The notes under the pieces were generated by a model that saw only the letters and a list, made by a program, of their open reading frames with translations, ran no database searches and was not told the origin of the DNA. Shown in pieces: positions 1-11,672 of a stretch of DNA of 57,552 nt. The stretch comes from Acidobacteriota bacterium (GTDB lineage: Bacteria > Acidobacteriota > Terriglobia > Bryobacterales > UBA6623). The stretch lies in the NCBI GenBank assembly GCA_027624045.1, contig JAQBUE010000006.1:1-57552 (forward strand), written 5' to 3'. Both the position numbers and the translations under genes were made by a program. Every line of letters begins with the position of its first letter. Position 1 is the first letter of the stretch.

Positions 1-97
1 GAGCCCGGCTGCCAGGGGAACGTTCTACTTTGCTCAATCAGGGGATCTTTCTAAATTGCGTTGACACAAGCGATTGTGATATTCCGTATTCGAGAAT

Positions 98-2312
<2,215 letters not shown>

Positions 2313-2582
2313 GACTACTCCCGAATGATGAGACTCAATCGGTCCTCTTTCTCGAACGTCGAACTGATCGCCCGCGAACATTCGCCCATTCGCGGTAGGA
2401 GGACCGAGGAGGGTTGAGGCCAGCGCACGCCCATGATCGTTCTCAGTGGCGCCCGCGCTGACCTCGTAGAACACAGAATTGTATCAACTCGCTTGGAAGT
2501 CAGGCAAACCTTGCCCTCACTTCTACCTGGCGCGTCTCACCATGTGGCGGCGCGAAGTGCGTGAGAGGCCCGTCAGTAGCGG

Positions 2583-2612
2583 GAAGTGCGGGCTCCAGTC
2601 AGCCCGCACTTC
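2583..2612 (-). terminator. Strong hairpin after the OmpA-family gene
   Basis: A perfect 12-bp inverted repeat (2583-2594 with 2601-2612, six-base loop) begins 7 bases past the stop codon of the OmpA-like lipoprotein gene. It is positioned as a 3' end structure for that transcript, which would separate it from icd. No T-run follows on the minus strand, so it is not a textbook intrinsic terminator; it may instead pause polymerase or protect the mRNA end. Confidence 0.4.
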
Positions 2613-2618
2613 GAACAG

Positions 2619-3389
2619 CTAGAAAGTCTGCGAGGCAGTACGAGCCGGTGTCTTGCCGATATCGATTCCCGCCTTGTAGACGGAAATCTCGACGCGGCGA
2701 TTCTGCTGCCTGCCGTCGCGGGATTTATTGTCGGCTACCGGCGATTCGCTGCCAAAGCCCATCAAATGGATGCGGTACAGCGGCACGTTCTCTTCCAACG
2801 TCAGGTGCCGCACAACCGCCTGCGCGCGCCGTTCACTGAGAGCCAAATTGTGTTTCGCCGAGCCAGTCGTATCGGTGAAACCCTTCAGTTCGATCACGTA
2901 GTCCTTGGCGTCTCCCGCCGCCCTGACAACGTCCTCGATCTGCGTTCTTGCATCCGGCTTCAATTCGCTGCTGTCGAAGCCAAACTGAATACTCTCGCTC
3001 GCGACGAGTTGGTAGTTGTGAACGTTCCCCAATCCTTCTTCAAGTTCATCAGATCGCTGATGCCCCTTTTCGGCCATATCGTAGCCGCTGTCGGCACGCT
3101 GCTGGGCCTCGCCGGCCCGTTGAGCGGCGCTATCGGCAGCGCCTTGGGCGCCCTGAGCCGTCTCGCTCACTCGCGATACGTCTCTTTCGATCTCGCCATC
3201 CTTTTCGTTGAGCTTCGCCAGTTCGGCTGAGTGCTTCGATGCCCGGCCTTCTACCTCGGCAACCCGGGTGTCGAGGGGATCGACTTTCTTCGTCACGAAG
3301 CCCTTTGTTGCGCAACCGGCACCCGCCAGCGCCAAGACCAGGACAACCAGACCCGCCGTATTCCCTGAATTCTGTTTCATCAAAAACAT
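2619..3389 (-). CDS. OmpA-family peptidoglycan-associated lipoprotein
   Basis: Predicted outer-membrane lipoprotein of 256 aa. A signal peptide ends in a lipobox (LAGAGC), followed by a helical, charged linker of roughly residues 30-120 with heptad-like Ala/Glu/Arg content, probably coiled coil. The C-terminal half is an OmpA-type peptidoglycan-binding domain: IQFGFDSSELKPDA, GFTDTTGS, LSERRAQAVVRHL and NRRVEI are its landmarks. Pal has the same arrangement, but the long coiled linker is larger than in Pal (about 170 aa). The ATG at 3389 has GGAGGT five bases upstream, which decides the start over an ATG seven codons earlier. No tol genes are nearby, so a Tol-Pal role is not supported by context. 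Confidence 0.88.
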   Translation of the reverse strand: MFLMKQNSGNTAGLVVLVLALAGAGCATKGFVTKKVDPLDTRVAEVEGRASKHSAELAKLNEKDGEIERDVSRVSETAQGAQGAADSAAQRAGEAQQRADSGYDMAEKGHQRSDELEEGLGNVHNYQLVASESIQFGFDSSELKPDARTQIEDVVRAAGDAKDYVIELKGFTDTTGSAKHNLALSERRAQAVVRHLTLEENVPLYRIHLMGFGSESPVADNKSRDGRQQNRRVEISVYKAGIDIGKTPARTASQTF

Positions 3390-3621
3390 GAGATACCTCC
3401 CTTTGAACAATGCTGCTCCCGCCCACCCGGCGATTCAGGGAGCACGACGGTTGCCATCGCGGAGCATCGCGACATATCTGGTTGACCAGACTGCCTTTAG
3501 GGGTTGACCTGGGAAAACGGGAAGGCCGGTCCAGGCCGTAAACATTGCACAGGGCGGGTAAGAGTTACCCGGTTGCGCCCTCAGCCCGCCCTCGTCACCA
3601 CACCTTGTATGTGGAAGATCA

Positions 3622-4563
3622 CTAAGCAGCCGGATAGGGCCACAGACGCTCAGCCGTTCCACCCAGGATCCAGCGTTTGTCGTCCTCGTTGAGAAAATCC
3701 ATTTCGTCGCGGACCAGCGAGAGCGCCTTGGCGTAGCCGCAAAAATTCTCGACCGCTGGCCAGTCCGTGCCCCACATCAGTCTTTGCGGCCCGAAGGCGT
3801 CGTAGAGTTTCTTCACCTGATCCCACGTGTCACGGAACGGGTACTCCTGCTTCGAGAACCGCCAGGTGTGGGAGATCTTGACGTAAACTTCCGGGAATCG
3901 TGCCAGGTCCGTCAGCTTCCGCAACTCCTGTGGTGCGTCGATCGGACACGACGCCATGTGGTCAATCGAGATCTTGATGCCGGGATAGCGCTCGATCCAG
4001 TGCGCGACGTCCGGCAAGCGGCTTGTCCCCGTGAGGATCAGCATCGGGACTTTCAGTTCACTCGTGCGCTTCCAAATTGGGTCCATCAATTCCGCGTTCT
4101 TGATCCAGTCGCCGCGCTCGCTTGTCGCGGGACTGAGCTGCACTCCCTGAAAGCCGTCCTGCTCCACCCACTTCGTGAGGTCGTCAGCCGCGCTAGCCGA
4201 CTCCGGGTTTACCCGGCACACGCCGCTGAACTTGTCGGCATATCGCTTACAGACGTCGGCGGCATAGCGGCAATCCCACAGGTAGTAGATCACGTGGACA
4301 ACGATCGTTCGCGCGACGCCGTTCTGTTCCATGAGCGCGAGCAGCGGTTCAGGCAGAGCGTCATCATCAGGCGGGTTGTCGAGCGACTCCGGCCAGGGGT
4401 ATTTCGGGTCGTGCTTCCAAACGTGAACGTGTGGATCGATGATTCTGTAGTCACCTTCCGAGGGCTGCGCGCTGCTGTCGTCCCCACCTTCATCGCTGGC
4501 ACAACCGGCCAGAGCGGCGAGGCCCATTGTCGTCGCGCCTTTTGCGAAGTCTCTCCGCGTCAT
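3622..4563 (-). CDS. Tat-exported amidohydrolase (amidohydrolase-2 family)
   Basis: Predicted exported metal-dependent hydrolase, 313 aa, with a TIM-barrel fold of the amidohydrolase-2 (PF04909) type. The N-terminus has a twin-arginine signal (MTRRDFAKGAT...) ending in a lipobox-like LAGC, so the mature protein may be a lipoprotein. Next comes a low-complexity Asp/Ser linker, then DPHVHVWKHDPKYPWP, the first metal-binding strand. The later metal/catalytic strands are SIDHMAS and GTDWPAVE. Relatives include lactonases acting on sugar lactones and related decarboxylases; the substrate cannot be read from sequence. The ATG at 4563 is preceded by GGAGG at nine bases spacing. The frame extends upstream without homology. 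Confidence 0.88.
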   Translation of the reverse strand: MTRRDFAKGATTMGLAALAGCASDEGGDDSSAQPSEGDYRIIDPHVHVWKHDPKYPWPESLDNPPDDDALPEPLLALMEQNGVARTIVVHVIYYLWDCRYAADVCKRYADKFSGVCRVNPESASAADDLTKWVEQDGFQGVQLSPATSERGDWIKNAELMDPIWKRTSELKVPMLILTGTSRLPDVAHWIERYPGIKISIDHMASCPIDAPQELRKLTDLARFPEVYVKISHTWRFSKQEYPFRDTWDQVKKLYDAFGPQRLMWGTDWPAVENFCGYAKALSLVRDEMDFLNEDDKRWILGGTAERLWPYPAA

Positions 4564-4668
4564 ATCTGGCTGCCTCCGTGCATGGCTCGTGCCGTGATAT
4601 TGGCCGCGCCGCCTAGGGTTCACGATCCCGCGGCCCGCTGTCCCGATCCAGTGTACGCCACCGCCCGG

Positions 4669-5364
4669 CTACCACTCGAAGGGCTCGCCGGGCTTCACAT
4701 CGACGACAGTCACGGCAGGTTGCTCGGTCAACCGCTCTTTAAGTTGCGCGGGTGTTCCGGTGAGAAGCGGGAATGTTCCCCAGTGGATCGGAAGAACGTG
4801 GCTGGGCTGCAGGAACTGGCAAGCCAGGGCGGCCTCGCGCGGACCCATCGTGAATCTGTCGCCGATCGGCAGCATGGCCAGCGCCGGTTCATAGAGCTCA
4901 CGAATCAGCCGCATGTCGCTGAACACGTTTGTGTCGCCCGCATGGTAGAACGCGCGGCTGTCCGGGGCCTGCACGACATAACCGGCGGGTTCGCCCGCGT
5001 ATATCATCCGGCCGTCATCCTCGATCATGCTGCTGTGTTGCGCCTGCGTCATCGTGACCTTCACGCCGTCCACGTCAACAGTGCCGCCTTTGTTCATCGC
5101 GATCAGATTTTCGACGCCCTTGCCGCCGAGCCATTGGCAGATCTCGTAGATCGCCACCGTCGCAGGCTTGAACTTCTTGGCCACCGAGACCGCGTCGCCG
5201 ATGTGATCGGAGTGGCCGTGGGTGATGAGCATCAGGTCGACGCGCTGAAGTTCATGACCGCCCGGATAGGAAGGGTTCCCCTCGATCCACGGGTCGATGA
5301 GAACGACCTTGCCGCCGGAAAGCTCGATCGAAACAGTGGAGTGACCCAGCCAGGTAATCTTCAT
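4669..5364 (-). CDS. UPF0173 metal-dependent hydrolase (metallo-beta-lactamase fold)
   Basis: Cytosolic hydrolase of 231 aa, of the YtkL/UlaG-like branch of the metallo-beta-lactamase superfamily. Diagnostic segments are ITWLGHSTV at the start, DPWIEGNP, the metal motif THGHSDHIGD, later ligands in YHAGDTNVF, and HWGTFPLL near the end. Length and motif order match UPF0173 proteins, whose physiological substrate is generally unknown. A second ATG three codons upstream (5373) is equally possible; neither has a strong ribosome site. It sits 18-24 bp past the receiver-domain gene on the same strand, so co-transcription is likely, but no functional link is known. Confidence 0.9.
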   Translation of the reverse strand: MKITWLGHSTVSIELSGGKVVLIDPWIEGNPSYPGGHELQRVDLMLITHGHSDHIGDAVSVAKKFKPATVAIYEICQWLGGKGVENLIAMNKGGTVDVDGVKVTMTQAQHSSMIEDDGRMIYAGEPAGYVVQAPDSRAFYHAGDTNVFSDMRLIRELYEPALAMLPIGDRFTMGPREAALACQFLQPSHVLPIHWGTFPLLTGTPAQLKERLTEQPAVTVVDVKPGEPFEW

Positions 5365-5388
5365 GCCTGACATGATACGTGACCTGGA

Positions 5389-5829
5389 TCAGGCGCCCGC
5401 GCCGTGGCCGCGAGCCTTCGGTGCGGGACTCGTCTCTGACGCCGGCTTCTTCTTCAGCGGGCCGCGTGTCAATCTTTGAATCGCCCGCGGCAAATCGCGG
5501 TCTTCATTGGGCCCCTTGGCGATAACCACGTTGGCGCCGACATCTTCCTTCGTCAATCCAAGGCGTGCCACATGGCCTGATAACACGACAATCGGGATCC
5601 GCGGGTTCAATTCGCGAATCTTCGCGATCACTTCCGACCCCTGCACGCCAGGTGTGCAGTAGTCTGTTACGACTAGATCGAACTCTGCCTGCTCGAACTT
5701 CGTGAGACCCGCCTTCCCAGAGGAGGCCGTTGCTACGCTGTAGCCGGCGCCTTCAAGGAGTGTCTTCCGTGCTCGTAGGCCATGCTTGTTGTCGTCGACA
5801 AGAAGGATGCGGAGAAGGGTGCTGTCCAT
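5389..5829 (-). CDS. Stand-alone response-regulator receiver protein
   Basis: Single-domain receiver of 146 aa with no DNA-binding or enzymatic output. The acidic pocket (VDDN), the phospho-acceptor Asp (VVTDYCTPG), the Ser/Thr switch (VVLSGH) and the conserved Lys (VIAKGP) are all present, so phosphorylation is plausible. The C-terminus, about 25 residues rich in Pro/Lys/Ala, looks disordered. A TTG seven codons upstream (5850) is an alternative start; neither has a clear ribosome site. No cognate histidine kinase is adjacent; the only kinase in the window is about 39 kb away. Confidence 0.85.
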   Translation of the reverse strand: MDSTLLRILLVDDNKHGLRARKTLLEGAGYSVATASSGKAGLTKFEQAEFDLVVTDYCTPGVQGSEVIAKIRELNPRIPIVVLSGHVARLGLTKEDVGANVVIAKGPNEDRDLPRAIQRLTRGPLKKKPASETSPAPKARGHGAGA

Positions 5830-6112
5830 CGTTTCTATCGCCCGTTTCAATGATCTTTGCTGCTCGTACTCGAACCCGGGTCAAGCGTATCAGCGGCCCA
5901 ACATCACTGTCAACGCGGCGCAATGTTATTGGAAATGCGACAGATGCGGGACTTGACATTCCATGCCGATTGCGCTCCACGGGTTCAATCATCGCGGCGA
6001 ACAAACGCACGGAAACATTTCTCGCAAGAACGACTCGCGCCGTGCCTGCGGCCCTGCGGGTGTGCCTGCTTCGGGATGCTGAGAAATCGCGAACGGTATC
6101 GCCGGGGCTGGA

Positions 6113-7270
6113 TCACTCTACCGCGCGCGGACCGCGATAACCGCTTCGCGCGACCACTTGATATTTCACGCGCTTGTTCTTCTTCCCGGCTACGATGCGG
6201 AGATCCTTCTGGGGGTCCTTCGGGTCAATCAGGCGAACCTTGATCTTGCGCCATTCACCGTCCTTCTGCTGATTGGTCGGCACGTAGGTGAGCGTGTACT
6301 GGTTGCGCATCGTGTAATGGACGGCCTGGAAAATCGAGGGGAACTCACCGTAGAACTTCGGAAAAAACGACATGCCACCCGACTCGCTGGCGAAGGTTTT
6401 CATCTGGTTGTCGGCTTGCAGAAAATCGAGGCGAGCCGCCCCGCCCCAAGCGCCGTCGAAACCGCCGCGGGCGTCGGCTCGATCTCGCAGCATCTGCATC
6501 ATGCCGATCGCGTAAACCGGTACCCCTGCCTCCTGAACAATCCGCCTTGCCTCACCGTAGTTGAGTTTGCTGAAGGTGTCGACACCGGTTGAGATCAGCA
6601 CGATCGCCTTGCGGCCTTCGATGGCCTTCATCCGCTCGGCCGTATCCGTGAGAGCATCGTAGAGATTTGCTTCCGAGAAGCCGGTCGTACGCAGCCTCTG
6701 CAGCGCCGCGTAGGTGTCACGGCGGTCCTGAGTGAAGTCGGAGAGGATCTCCGGACGCAGATCATAAGCGATCACCGCCACCCAGTCCTCGGGACGAAGC
6801 GTTTCGGCAAAGCCGTAGGCCGCGCTCAGCGTCTGGTACCAGGTCTCCGTGTAGTACTGCTGAAAACGCGCATTGAACTCGATCAACAGCGCCACGGTTA
6901 TAGGTGCCTGTGAGACGCCAAAACTCTGCACCTGCTGTGGCTGGCCGTCTTCCAAAACCATGAAGTTGCCCTGTGGGATCTTGGGGATGAAGCGTCCTTG
7001 TTCGTCAACCACGGCCACATCGACGGTGACAACGTTCGTCTCGGACGTAAACAGAGCCAGGTCTGCAGGCACTTCCTGTTTTATGAGGGTCTCGATCGGA
7101 GGCAGTTCGGCGGGCTGCTCAGGCGCGGCCACCGTAGGGCCGGGCGCTCGTTTAGGTCCGCCAGGAGTCAAGGGTCCCGACTTCTGGGCAAGGGCCGCCG
7201 AGGCGCTCGCCAAGCCAAGACACAACATCAAAACCAATACCACGTGGAACCCGCTTCCGCTGCGCTTCAT
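6113..7270 (-). CDS. Secreted VWFA-related acidobacterial protein
   Basis: Exported protein of 385 aa with a cleavable signal peptide (SASAALAQ). A Pro-rich linker to about residue 60 precedes an N-terminal beta module (VVTVDVAVVDEQGR...VLEDGQPQQV) and a von Willebrand A-type domain. This arrangement matches TIGR03436, a family abundant in Acidobacteriota, which supports the lineage call. The usual metal-site DxSxS is replaced: the strand reads VALLIEFNARFQQ, so the canonical MIDAS Asp and Ser are lost, although later VWA elements such as IVLISTGVDTFS remain. Function is unknown; adhesion or scaffolding is likely. The ATG at 7270 has GGAGGGGG upstream; the 14 codons before it are leader. Confidence 0.87.
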   Translation of the reverse strand: MKRSGSGFHVVLVLMLCLGLASASAALAQKSGPLTPGGPKRAPGPTVAAPEQPAELPPIETLIKQEVPADLALFTSETNVVTVDVAVVDEQGRFIPKIPQGNFMVLEDGQPQQVQSFGVSQAPITVALLIEFNARFQQYYTETWYQTLSAAYGFAETLRPEDWVAVIAYDLRPEILSDFTQDRRDTYAALQRLRTTGFSEANLYDALTDTAERMKAIEGRKAIVLISTGVDTFSKLNYGEARRIVQEAGVPVYAIGMMQMLRDRADARGGFDGAWGGAARLDFLQADNQMKTFASESGGMSFFPKFYGEFPSIFQAVHYTMRNQYTLTYVPTNQQKDGEWRKIKVRLIDPKDPQKDLRIVAGKKNKRVKYQVVARSGYRGPRAVE

Positions 7271-7596
7271 CGTTCCCCCTCCGGGATGATCTGTCTTCAC
7301 AGTTCTCCCCACCCGTTTTTTTTGACTCCCTTCGGCCCCGTTCGGTTACGGTCCCGAAGCCACGCCCACCTTATGTTACAGTGCCCGAACGAGGCGCGCC
7401 CCATGTTTCCAGTCAGTGTCTTCCATTACATTCAGGCTTTACATTCCCAGACCGCCAGACCAGAAAAACACAGGGGGCATTGGGCGGTGACTGCCCCGAT
7501 GACGAGAAGGCCGCCGAAAGCTCTTTGATTTCGCGCCCATCTTCGCAAACCGTTTCGAAGCTACAATAAGATTCTCGTCGCCGGTTTCTTCCTGAG
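7271..7596. other. Divergent intergenic region between the VWFA gene and rfaE2
   Basis: These 326 bp separate two divergent transcription units and should hold both promoters. A TACAAT hexamer at 7562-7567 lies about 30 bases before rfaE2 and could be a -10 box, but no convincing -35 is spaced correctly. An oligo-T tract (near 7316-7323) is present. I see no RNA gene, repeat or conserved ORF. Confidence 0.4.
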
Positions 7597-8067
7597 ATGC
7601 CTCTTCTTGAACGTTCCGCCCTCGCAGAGTTACGCCGAGAATGGCGGGCAGCGGGCAAGACCGTCGTTTTCACCAACGGCTGTTTCGATCTTCTCCATCC
7701 GGGCCATATTCGGCTTTTCGAGGCGGCGCGCCGGCATGGTGACATACTGGTCGTTGCCGTCAACGGGGACGATTGTGTGCGCCGCTTGAAAGGCGATACA
7801 CGACCCATTCTGCCCGCTGTCGAACGCGCGGCGACTTTGGATGCGTTGGCGGCGGTCGATGCGGTGACCGTCTTCGACGAAGATACCCCCTGTGAGTTGC
7901 TCGAAGTTCTGCTTCCCGACGTGCTCATCAAGGGATCCGATTGGTCACACTGGATCGCCGGTAGGGAGATCGTTGAGGAGGCGGGTGGTCAGGTCTTCCC
8001 GATTCCTGTCGAGCCCGGCTATTCAACCACTGATCTCGTTCAGATGATTCTTGATCGAAACCCTTGA
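7597..8067 (+). CDS. rfaE2: D-glycero-beta-D-manno-heptose 1-phosphate adenylyltransferase
   Basis: Transfers AMP to heptose-1-phosphate, giving ADP-heptose for lipopolysaccharide inner core; cytosolic, 156 aa. It corresponds to domain II of HldE. FTNGCFDLLHPGH holds the HxGH nucleotidyltransferase signature, LKGDTRPILP the sugar-binding stretch, and LIKGSDW with the Tyr-Ser-Thr-Thr segment the C-terminal conserved part. The kinase domain is not fused here, so the bacterium should encode RfaE1 separately. Its presence implies a heptose-containing LPS. Its TGA stop overlaps the TTG start of mfd by four bases (TTGA), so the two genes are translationally coupled. Confidence 0.93.
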   Translation: MPLLERSALAELRREWRAAGKTVVFTNGCFDLLHPGHIRLFEAARRHGDILVVAVNGDDCVRRLKGDTRPILPAVERAATLDALAAVDAVTVFDEDTPCELLEVLLPDVLIKGSDWSHWIAGREIVEEAGGQVFPIPVEPGYSTTDLVQMILDRNP

Positions 8068-11000
8068 TCCTCGCCGGCCTTCGAGATTTCTTTGACGTAG
8101 CGGCGCGTCACCCGGCGTTCCTGGCTCTTGCCGAGGCGGTGCGCACAGGAGAGCCTCGCCGTGTGCGGTTTTCGGGGCTCAACGCCACCGCTAAAGCCCT
8201 CTACCTGCTGCTCCTCTACAAGCTGACCGATCAGCCGATTGTCATGTTAGTCGAGTCGAATACGGCGGCCGAAGCGGCGGCCGAGGCCCTGACCGCTTTT
8301 CACGACCTTCTCGATTTCTCAAAACATCGCGGAGCGCCTTTCGTCCTGCCGGCGCATGAAGTGCTGCCCTACGACCGGCAGTCTCCTCACCCCGAGGTCA
8401 GCGAGCGACGCGGCATCGGTCTGTGGTGGATCGCGGAGGGGCGGGCGTCGATCGCCGTTATTCCCATCCGTTCCGCTTTGATGAAAGTCCCACCGAGCGA
8501 GTTCCTTCGCAGCCTCGCCTGGAAGATCGAGATCGGAGACGAATTCTACGTCGAAGACTTGTTGGAGGGCCTGGCCTCGGTCGGATACGAAAAACGTGAT
8601 CCGGTTGAAATGGTCGGCCAGTTCTCTGTGCGCGGCGGGATCATTGACGCCTACTCGCCCGAGGCGCCTTATCCGGTTCGGATCGAGATGCTCGGTGACC
8701 AGGTGGAATCGATCCGGCAGTTTGACCCCGAGAACCAAAAATCCATTCAGCGGATCGATCAGACACTTCTGCTACCCCTGACCGAATATCCGGTCGCCCC
8801 CGCCGCGGGAGCGCGTGACGAAAGCGACGAGCTTTCTGACGATCGCGAGATCTTCGAACTCGGCTGGGAGTTCAGCGCCGCGACAGCCGCCGCGCGAAGC
8901 GCCTCGCTGCTTGATCTGTTCGACGATCCCCTCGTCGTTTGGTCAGAGCGCTCAGCGATTGAAGAAGACGCCGGGAAACTCTGGGCCAAGCTGCATGACA
9001 GCTACAGCGCGGCCGGGCAGGCCGGTCCCCCGCCCGAGCAATTCTACTTGACGCTCGAGGGCTTGCAAGAGCTGGCCGGGCGAGGCCGGGAAATCGTTCT
9101 TGAAGAATTGGATGTCGAGGAAGGCGGCGACGCGCTTCATCTCTCGACGCAACCTACTCCCAGCTTCCAGGGCAACGTCGCGAACTTCGTGCGCGAGTTG
9201 CGGGCGCAAGTCAGCAGCGGCCGGCGCGCTTTGATCGCGGGGCATTCGCCCGGAGATGTCGAAAGACTGGCCGACATCCTGGGTGAAAACGAGCTCAGCT
9301 ACCAGCTCAGCCTGAAAGATCCCAAGGCGGCCAGTCCCTATCTCGAAGAAAAAGCCTACATGGCCGGCCCCGTTTCGAACATTCTTGTTGTGGAATCGCC
9401 GATCCGGCGGGGCGTCACGCTGCCGGAGGCCAACCTTGTCCTCTATGGGCACGAGGATTTGTTCGCGGCCTCCCAGCTTGTCGCTCGTCCCCAGAAGAGC
9501 AAGTCAGTCCGCTCGACTTTCCTCTCCGATCTTCAGGACCTCAAGGAAGGTGACCTGATCGTGCATGTCGAGCACGGCATCGGACGGTTTGCCGGCATCC
9601 GTCAGATCGAGCACGGTGGGCGTCACGAAGACCTGATGGTCATCGAGTATGCCGACCGGGCGCGACTCTTCCTGCCGCTCCCACGGCTTGACCTGATCCA
9701 GAAGTATCACGGCTCGGGCGGCCGAGCGCCGGTGCTCGATCGCATGGGTGGGCAAACCTGGGCTCGGACGCGGGCCAAAGTCAAGGCGCGGCTGCTCGAC
9801 ATGGCTGATGATCTGGTTAAGCTCTACGCCGAGCGCAAGCAGGTCGGCGGCTTCGCTTTTTCACCGGACAGCAACTGGCAGCGTGAGTTCGAGGAGGCGT
9901 TCGAATTCACCGAAACGCCCGATCAGATCCAGACGATTCGGGATATCAAGAAGGACATGGAGTCAGACCGGCCCATGGATCGGCTGGTCTGCGGCGATGT
10001 CGGTTTCGGTAAAACCGAAGTGGCCATGCGCGCCGCTTTTAAGGCGCTGGGCGACGGCAAACAAGTTGCGGTGCTCGCCCCCACGACCGTCCTCGCGTTC
10101 CAGCACTACGAGACCTTCCTGCAACGCTTCGCTTCCTTCCCGATCGAAATCGAGATGCTGACACGCTTTCGCACGCGGCAGCAGCAGCAAGAGATCCTCG
10201 AAAGACTCGCGGCCGGCAAGGTGGACATGGTCGTCGGCACCCATCGGCTCCTCTCGAAAGACGTCGTGTTCTCCGACCTGGGCCTGCTCGTCGTCGACGA
10301 AGAGCAGCGCTTTGGAGTCCGCCACAAAGAACGCCTCAAGCAAATCACCAAAAATGTGGACGTGCTTACCCTCACCGCGACGCCGATTCCGCGAACGCTG
10401 CACATGTCGTTAGTGGGCCTGCGAGATATCTCGATCATCCAGACGCCGCCGCGCGACCGGCTGGCGATTCAGACCGTCGTCGCCCCATCGAACGATCAGA
10501 TCATCCGGGACGCCATCGAACGCGAATTGGCGCGCAACGGCCAAGTCTATTTCATATACAACCGCGTCGAAACGATATGGCAAGTCGCGGCGCACTTGCA
10601 AACGCTCGTACCCGCTGCTCGTATCGGCGTCGGCCATGGGCAAACGTCCGAGCAGGAACTCGAGAAAGTCATCCTCAAGTTCATGCGGCACGAATACGAC
10701 GTTTTGGTGTCGACAACGATCGTCGAAAACGGACTCGACATCCCGCTCGCCAACACCATGCTCATTCAGCGCGCTGATCGCTACGGTTTGTCGGAGCTGT
10801 ATCAGCTTCGCGGCCGCGTCGGCCGCTCGAACCGCCGGGCGTACGCCTACCTTTTGATTGACGAAAACGTCGAGCTGTCGTCAACGGCCCGCAAGCGCTT
10901 GGCGGCGTTGCGTGAGTTCAGCGAACTCGGGTCCGGCTTCAAGATCGCCGCGCTCGATCTCGAACTGCGTGGCGCCGGCAATCTGTTGGGCGCCGAACAG

Positions 11001-11570
11001 CATGGGCAGATCGCGGCCGTCGGATTCGAAACCTACTGCCGCTTGCTCGACGAGGCGGTTCGCAAACTTGAGGGGGAGGACGTCGAGGAAGAAGTCCGCA
11101 CCTCGCTGAAGCTGCAACTGGACCTCCACATCCCGACCGGCTTCATCGTTGACGAAACGCAACGGCTGCAGGCTTATAAACGTCTGGCTGAGATCAGCAC
11201 GAGCGAACAAAAAGAGCTTCTACTCGAAGAGTTGCGCGACCGCTACGGCCCCGTTCCCGAGCCGGTCCGCAGCTTGGCCCACTACTCCGTCGTGAAATCA
11301 CGCGCCGAACGAATGCGGATTCAGTCCATCGAGCGCCGGCGGAATCATTGGACGCTCACGTTCCGTGAAGACTCGCGCGTCGATGCGGACCGCTTGATGC
11401 GCTTTGTTGCCGAGACGAAAGACGTGACCTTTACCCCCGACGGCCGCCTGGAGTGGCACAGCGGCAGCGGAGGTCCATCGACCGCCTCCGCTGTCTTGAA
11501 TGAGGTCGAGGGGTTGCTGGGTAAACTCGAACCGATCCCCGAGCCGCCCGCCACCCCAACTTTAAGCTGA
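8064..11570 (+). CDS. mfd: Transcription-repair coupling factor
   Basis: DNA translocase that removes stalled RNA polymerase and recruits UvrA to lesions; 1168 aa, full family length. The N-terminal UvrB-like module (roughly residues 1-350) contains LPAHEVLPYDRQSPHPE. A CarD-like polymerase-interaction domain follows near residues 490-560 (GDLIVHVEHGIGRFAG). The helicase core has Walker A GDVGFGKT at 644-651, DEEQ at 745-748 and the LTATPIPRTLHMS motif. VENGLDIPLANTMLI and QLRGRVGRS mark helicase motifs V and VI, and a TRCF C-terminal domain closes the protein. The start is a TTG overlapping the rfaE2 stop; no better start is visible near the N-terminal homology. Confidence 0.97.
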   Translation: MILAGLRDFFDVAARHPAFLALAEAVRTGEPRRVRFSGLNATAKALYLLLLYKLTDQPIVMLVESNTAAEAAAEALTAFHDLLDFSKHRGAPFVLPAHEVLPYDRQSPHPEVSERRGIGLWWIAEGRASIAVIPIRSALMKVPPSEFLRSLAWKIEIGDEFYVEDLLEGLASVGYEKRDPVEMVGQFSVRGGIIDAYSPEAPYPVRIEMLGDQVESIRQFDPENQKSIQRIDQTLLLPLTEYPVAPAAGARDESDELSDDREIFELGWEFSAATAAARSASLLDLFDDPLVVWSERSAIEEDAGKLWAKLHDSYSAAGQAGPPPEQFYLTLEGLQELAGRGREIVLEELDVEEGGDALHLSTQPTPSFQGNVANFVRELRAQVSSGRRALIAGHSPGDVERLADILGENELSYQLSLKDPKAASPYLEEKAYMAGPVSNILVVESPIRRGVTLPEANLVLYGHEDLFAASQLVARPQKSKSVRSTFLSDLQDLKEGDLIVHVEHGIGRFAGIRQIEHGGRHEDLMVIEYADRARLFLPLPRLDLIQKYHGSGGRAPVLDRMGGQTWARTRAKVKARLLDMADDLVKLYAERKQVGGFAFSPDSNWQREFEEAFEFTETPDQIQTIRDIKKDMESDRPMDRLVCGDVGFGKTEVAMRAAFKALGDGKQVAVLAPTTVLAFQHYETFLQRFASFPIEIEMLTRFRTRQQQQEILERLAAGKVDMVVGTHRLLSKDVVFSDLGLLVVDEEQRFGVRHKERLKQITKNVDVLTLTATPIPRTLHMSLVGLRDISIIQTPPRDRLAIQTVVAPSNDQIIRDAIERELARNGQVYFIYNRVETIWQVAAHLQTLVPAARIGVGHGQTSEQELEKVILKFMRHEYDVLVSTTIVENGLDIPLANTMLIQRADRYGLSELYQLRGRVGRSNRRAYAYLLIDENVELSSTARKRLAALREFSELGSGFKIAALDLELRGAGNLLGAEQHGQIAAVGFETYCRLLDEAVRKLEGEDVEEEVRTSLKLQLDLHIPTGFIVDETQRLQAYKRLAEISTSEQKELLLEELRDRYGPVPEPVRSLAHYSVVKSRAERMRIQSIERRRNHWTLTFREDSRVDADRLMRFVAETKDVTFTPDGRLEWHSGSGGPSTASAVLNEVEGLLGKLEPIPEPPATPTLS

Positions 11571-11672
11571 AACCTTTTGATCGTTTTGGTGCGAAGATAT
11601 TAAACTAGGGACTGAACTGCGAGACTCTGAAAGACTGGCCCAGCCTATATTCGGTCTCCCGCCAATTTGCCT

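Noticed and set aside
61..89. TTGACA with a GTATTC-like hexamer on the plus strand near the left edge.
   Set aside because: No plus-strand gene follows; the spot lies just past the mdh stop, so the match is probably chance.
2313..2474. 54-codon upstream extension of icd.
   Set aside because: The extension has no similarity to isocitrate dehydrogenases, and the internal ATG has the better ribosome site.
3784..5370. 528-codon open frame on the plus strand opposite the amidohydrolase and UPF0173 genes.
   Set aside because: It spans two well-supported minus-strand genes, its translation is His/Arg/Val-rich without domains, and it is a typical GC-rich shadow frame.
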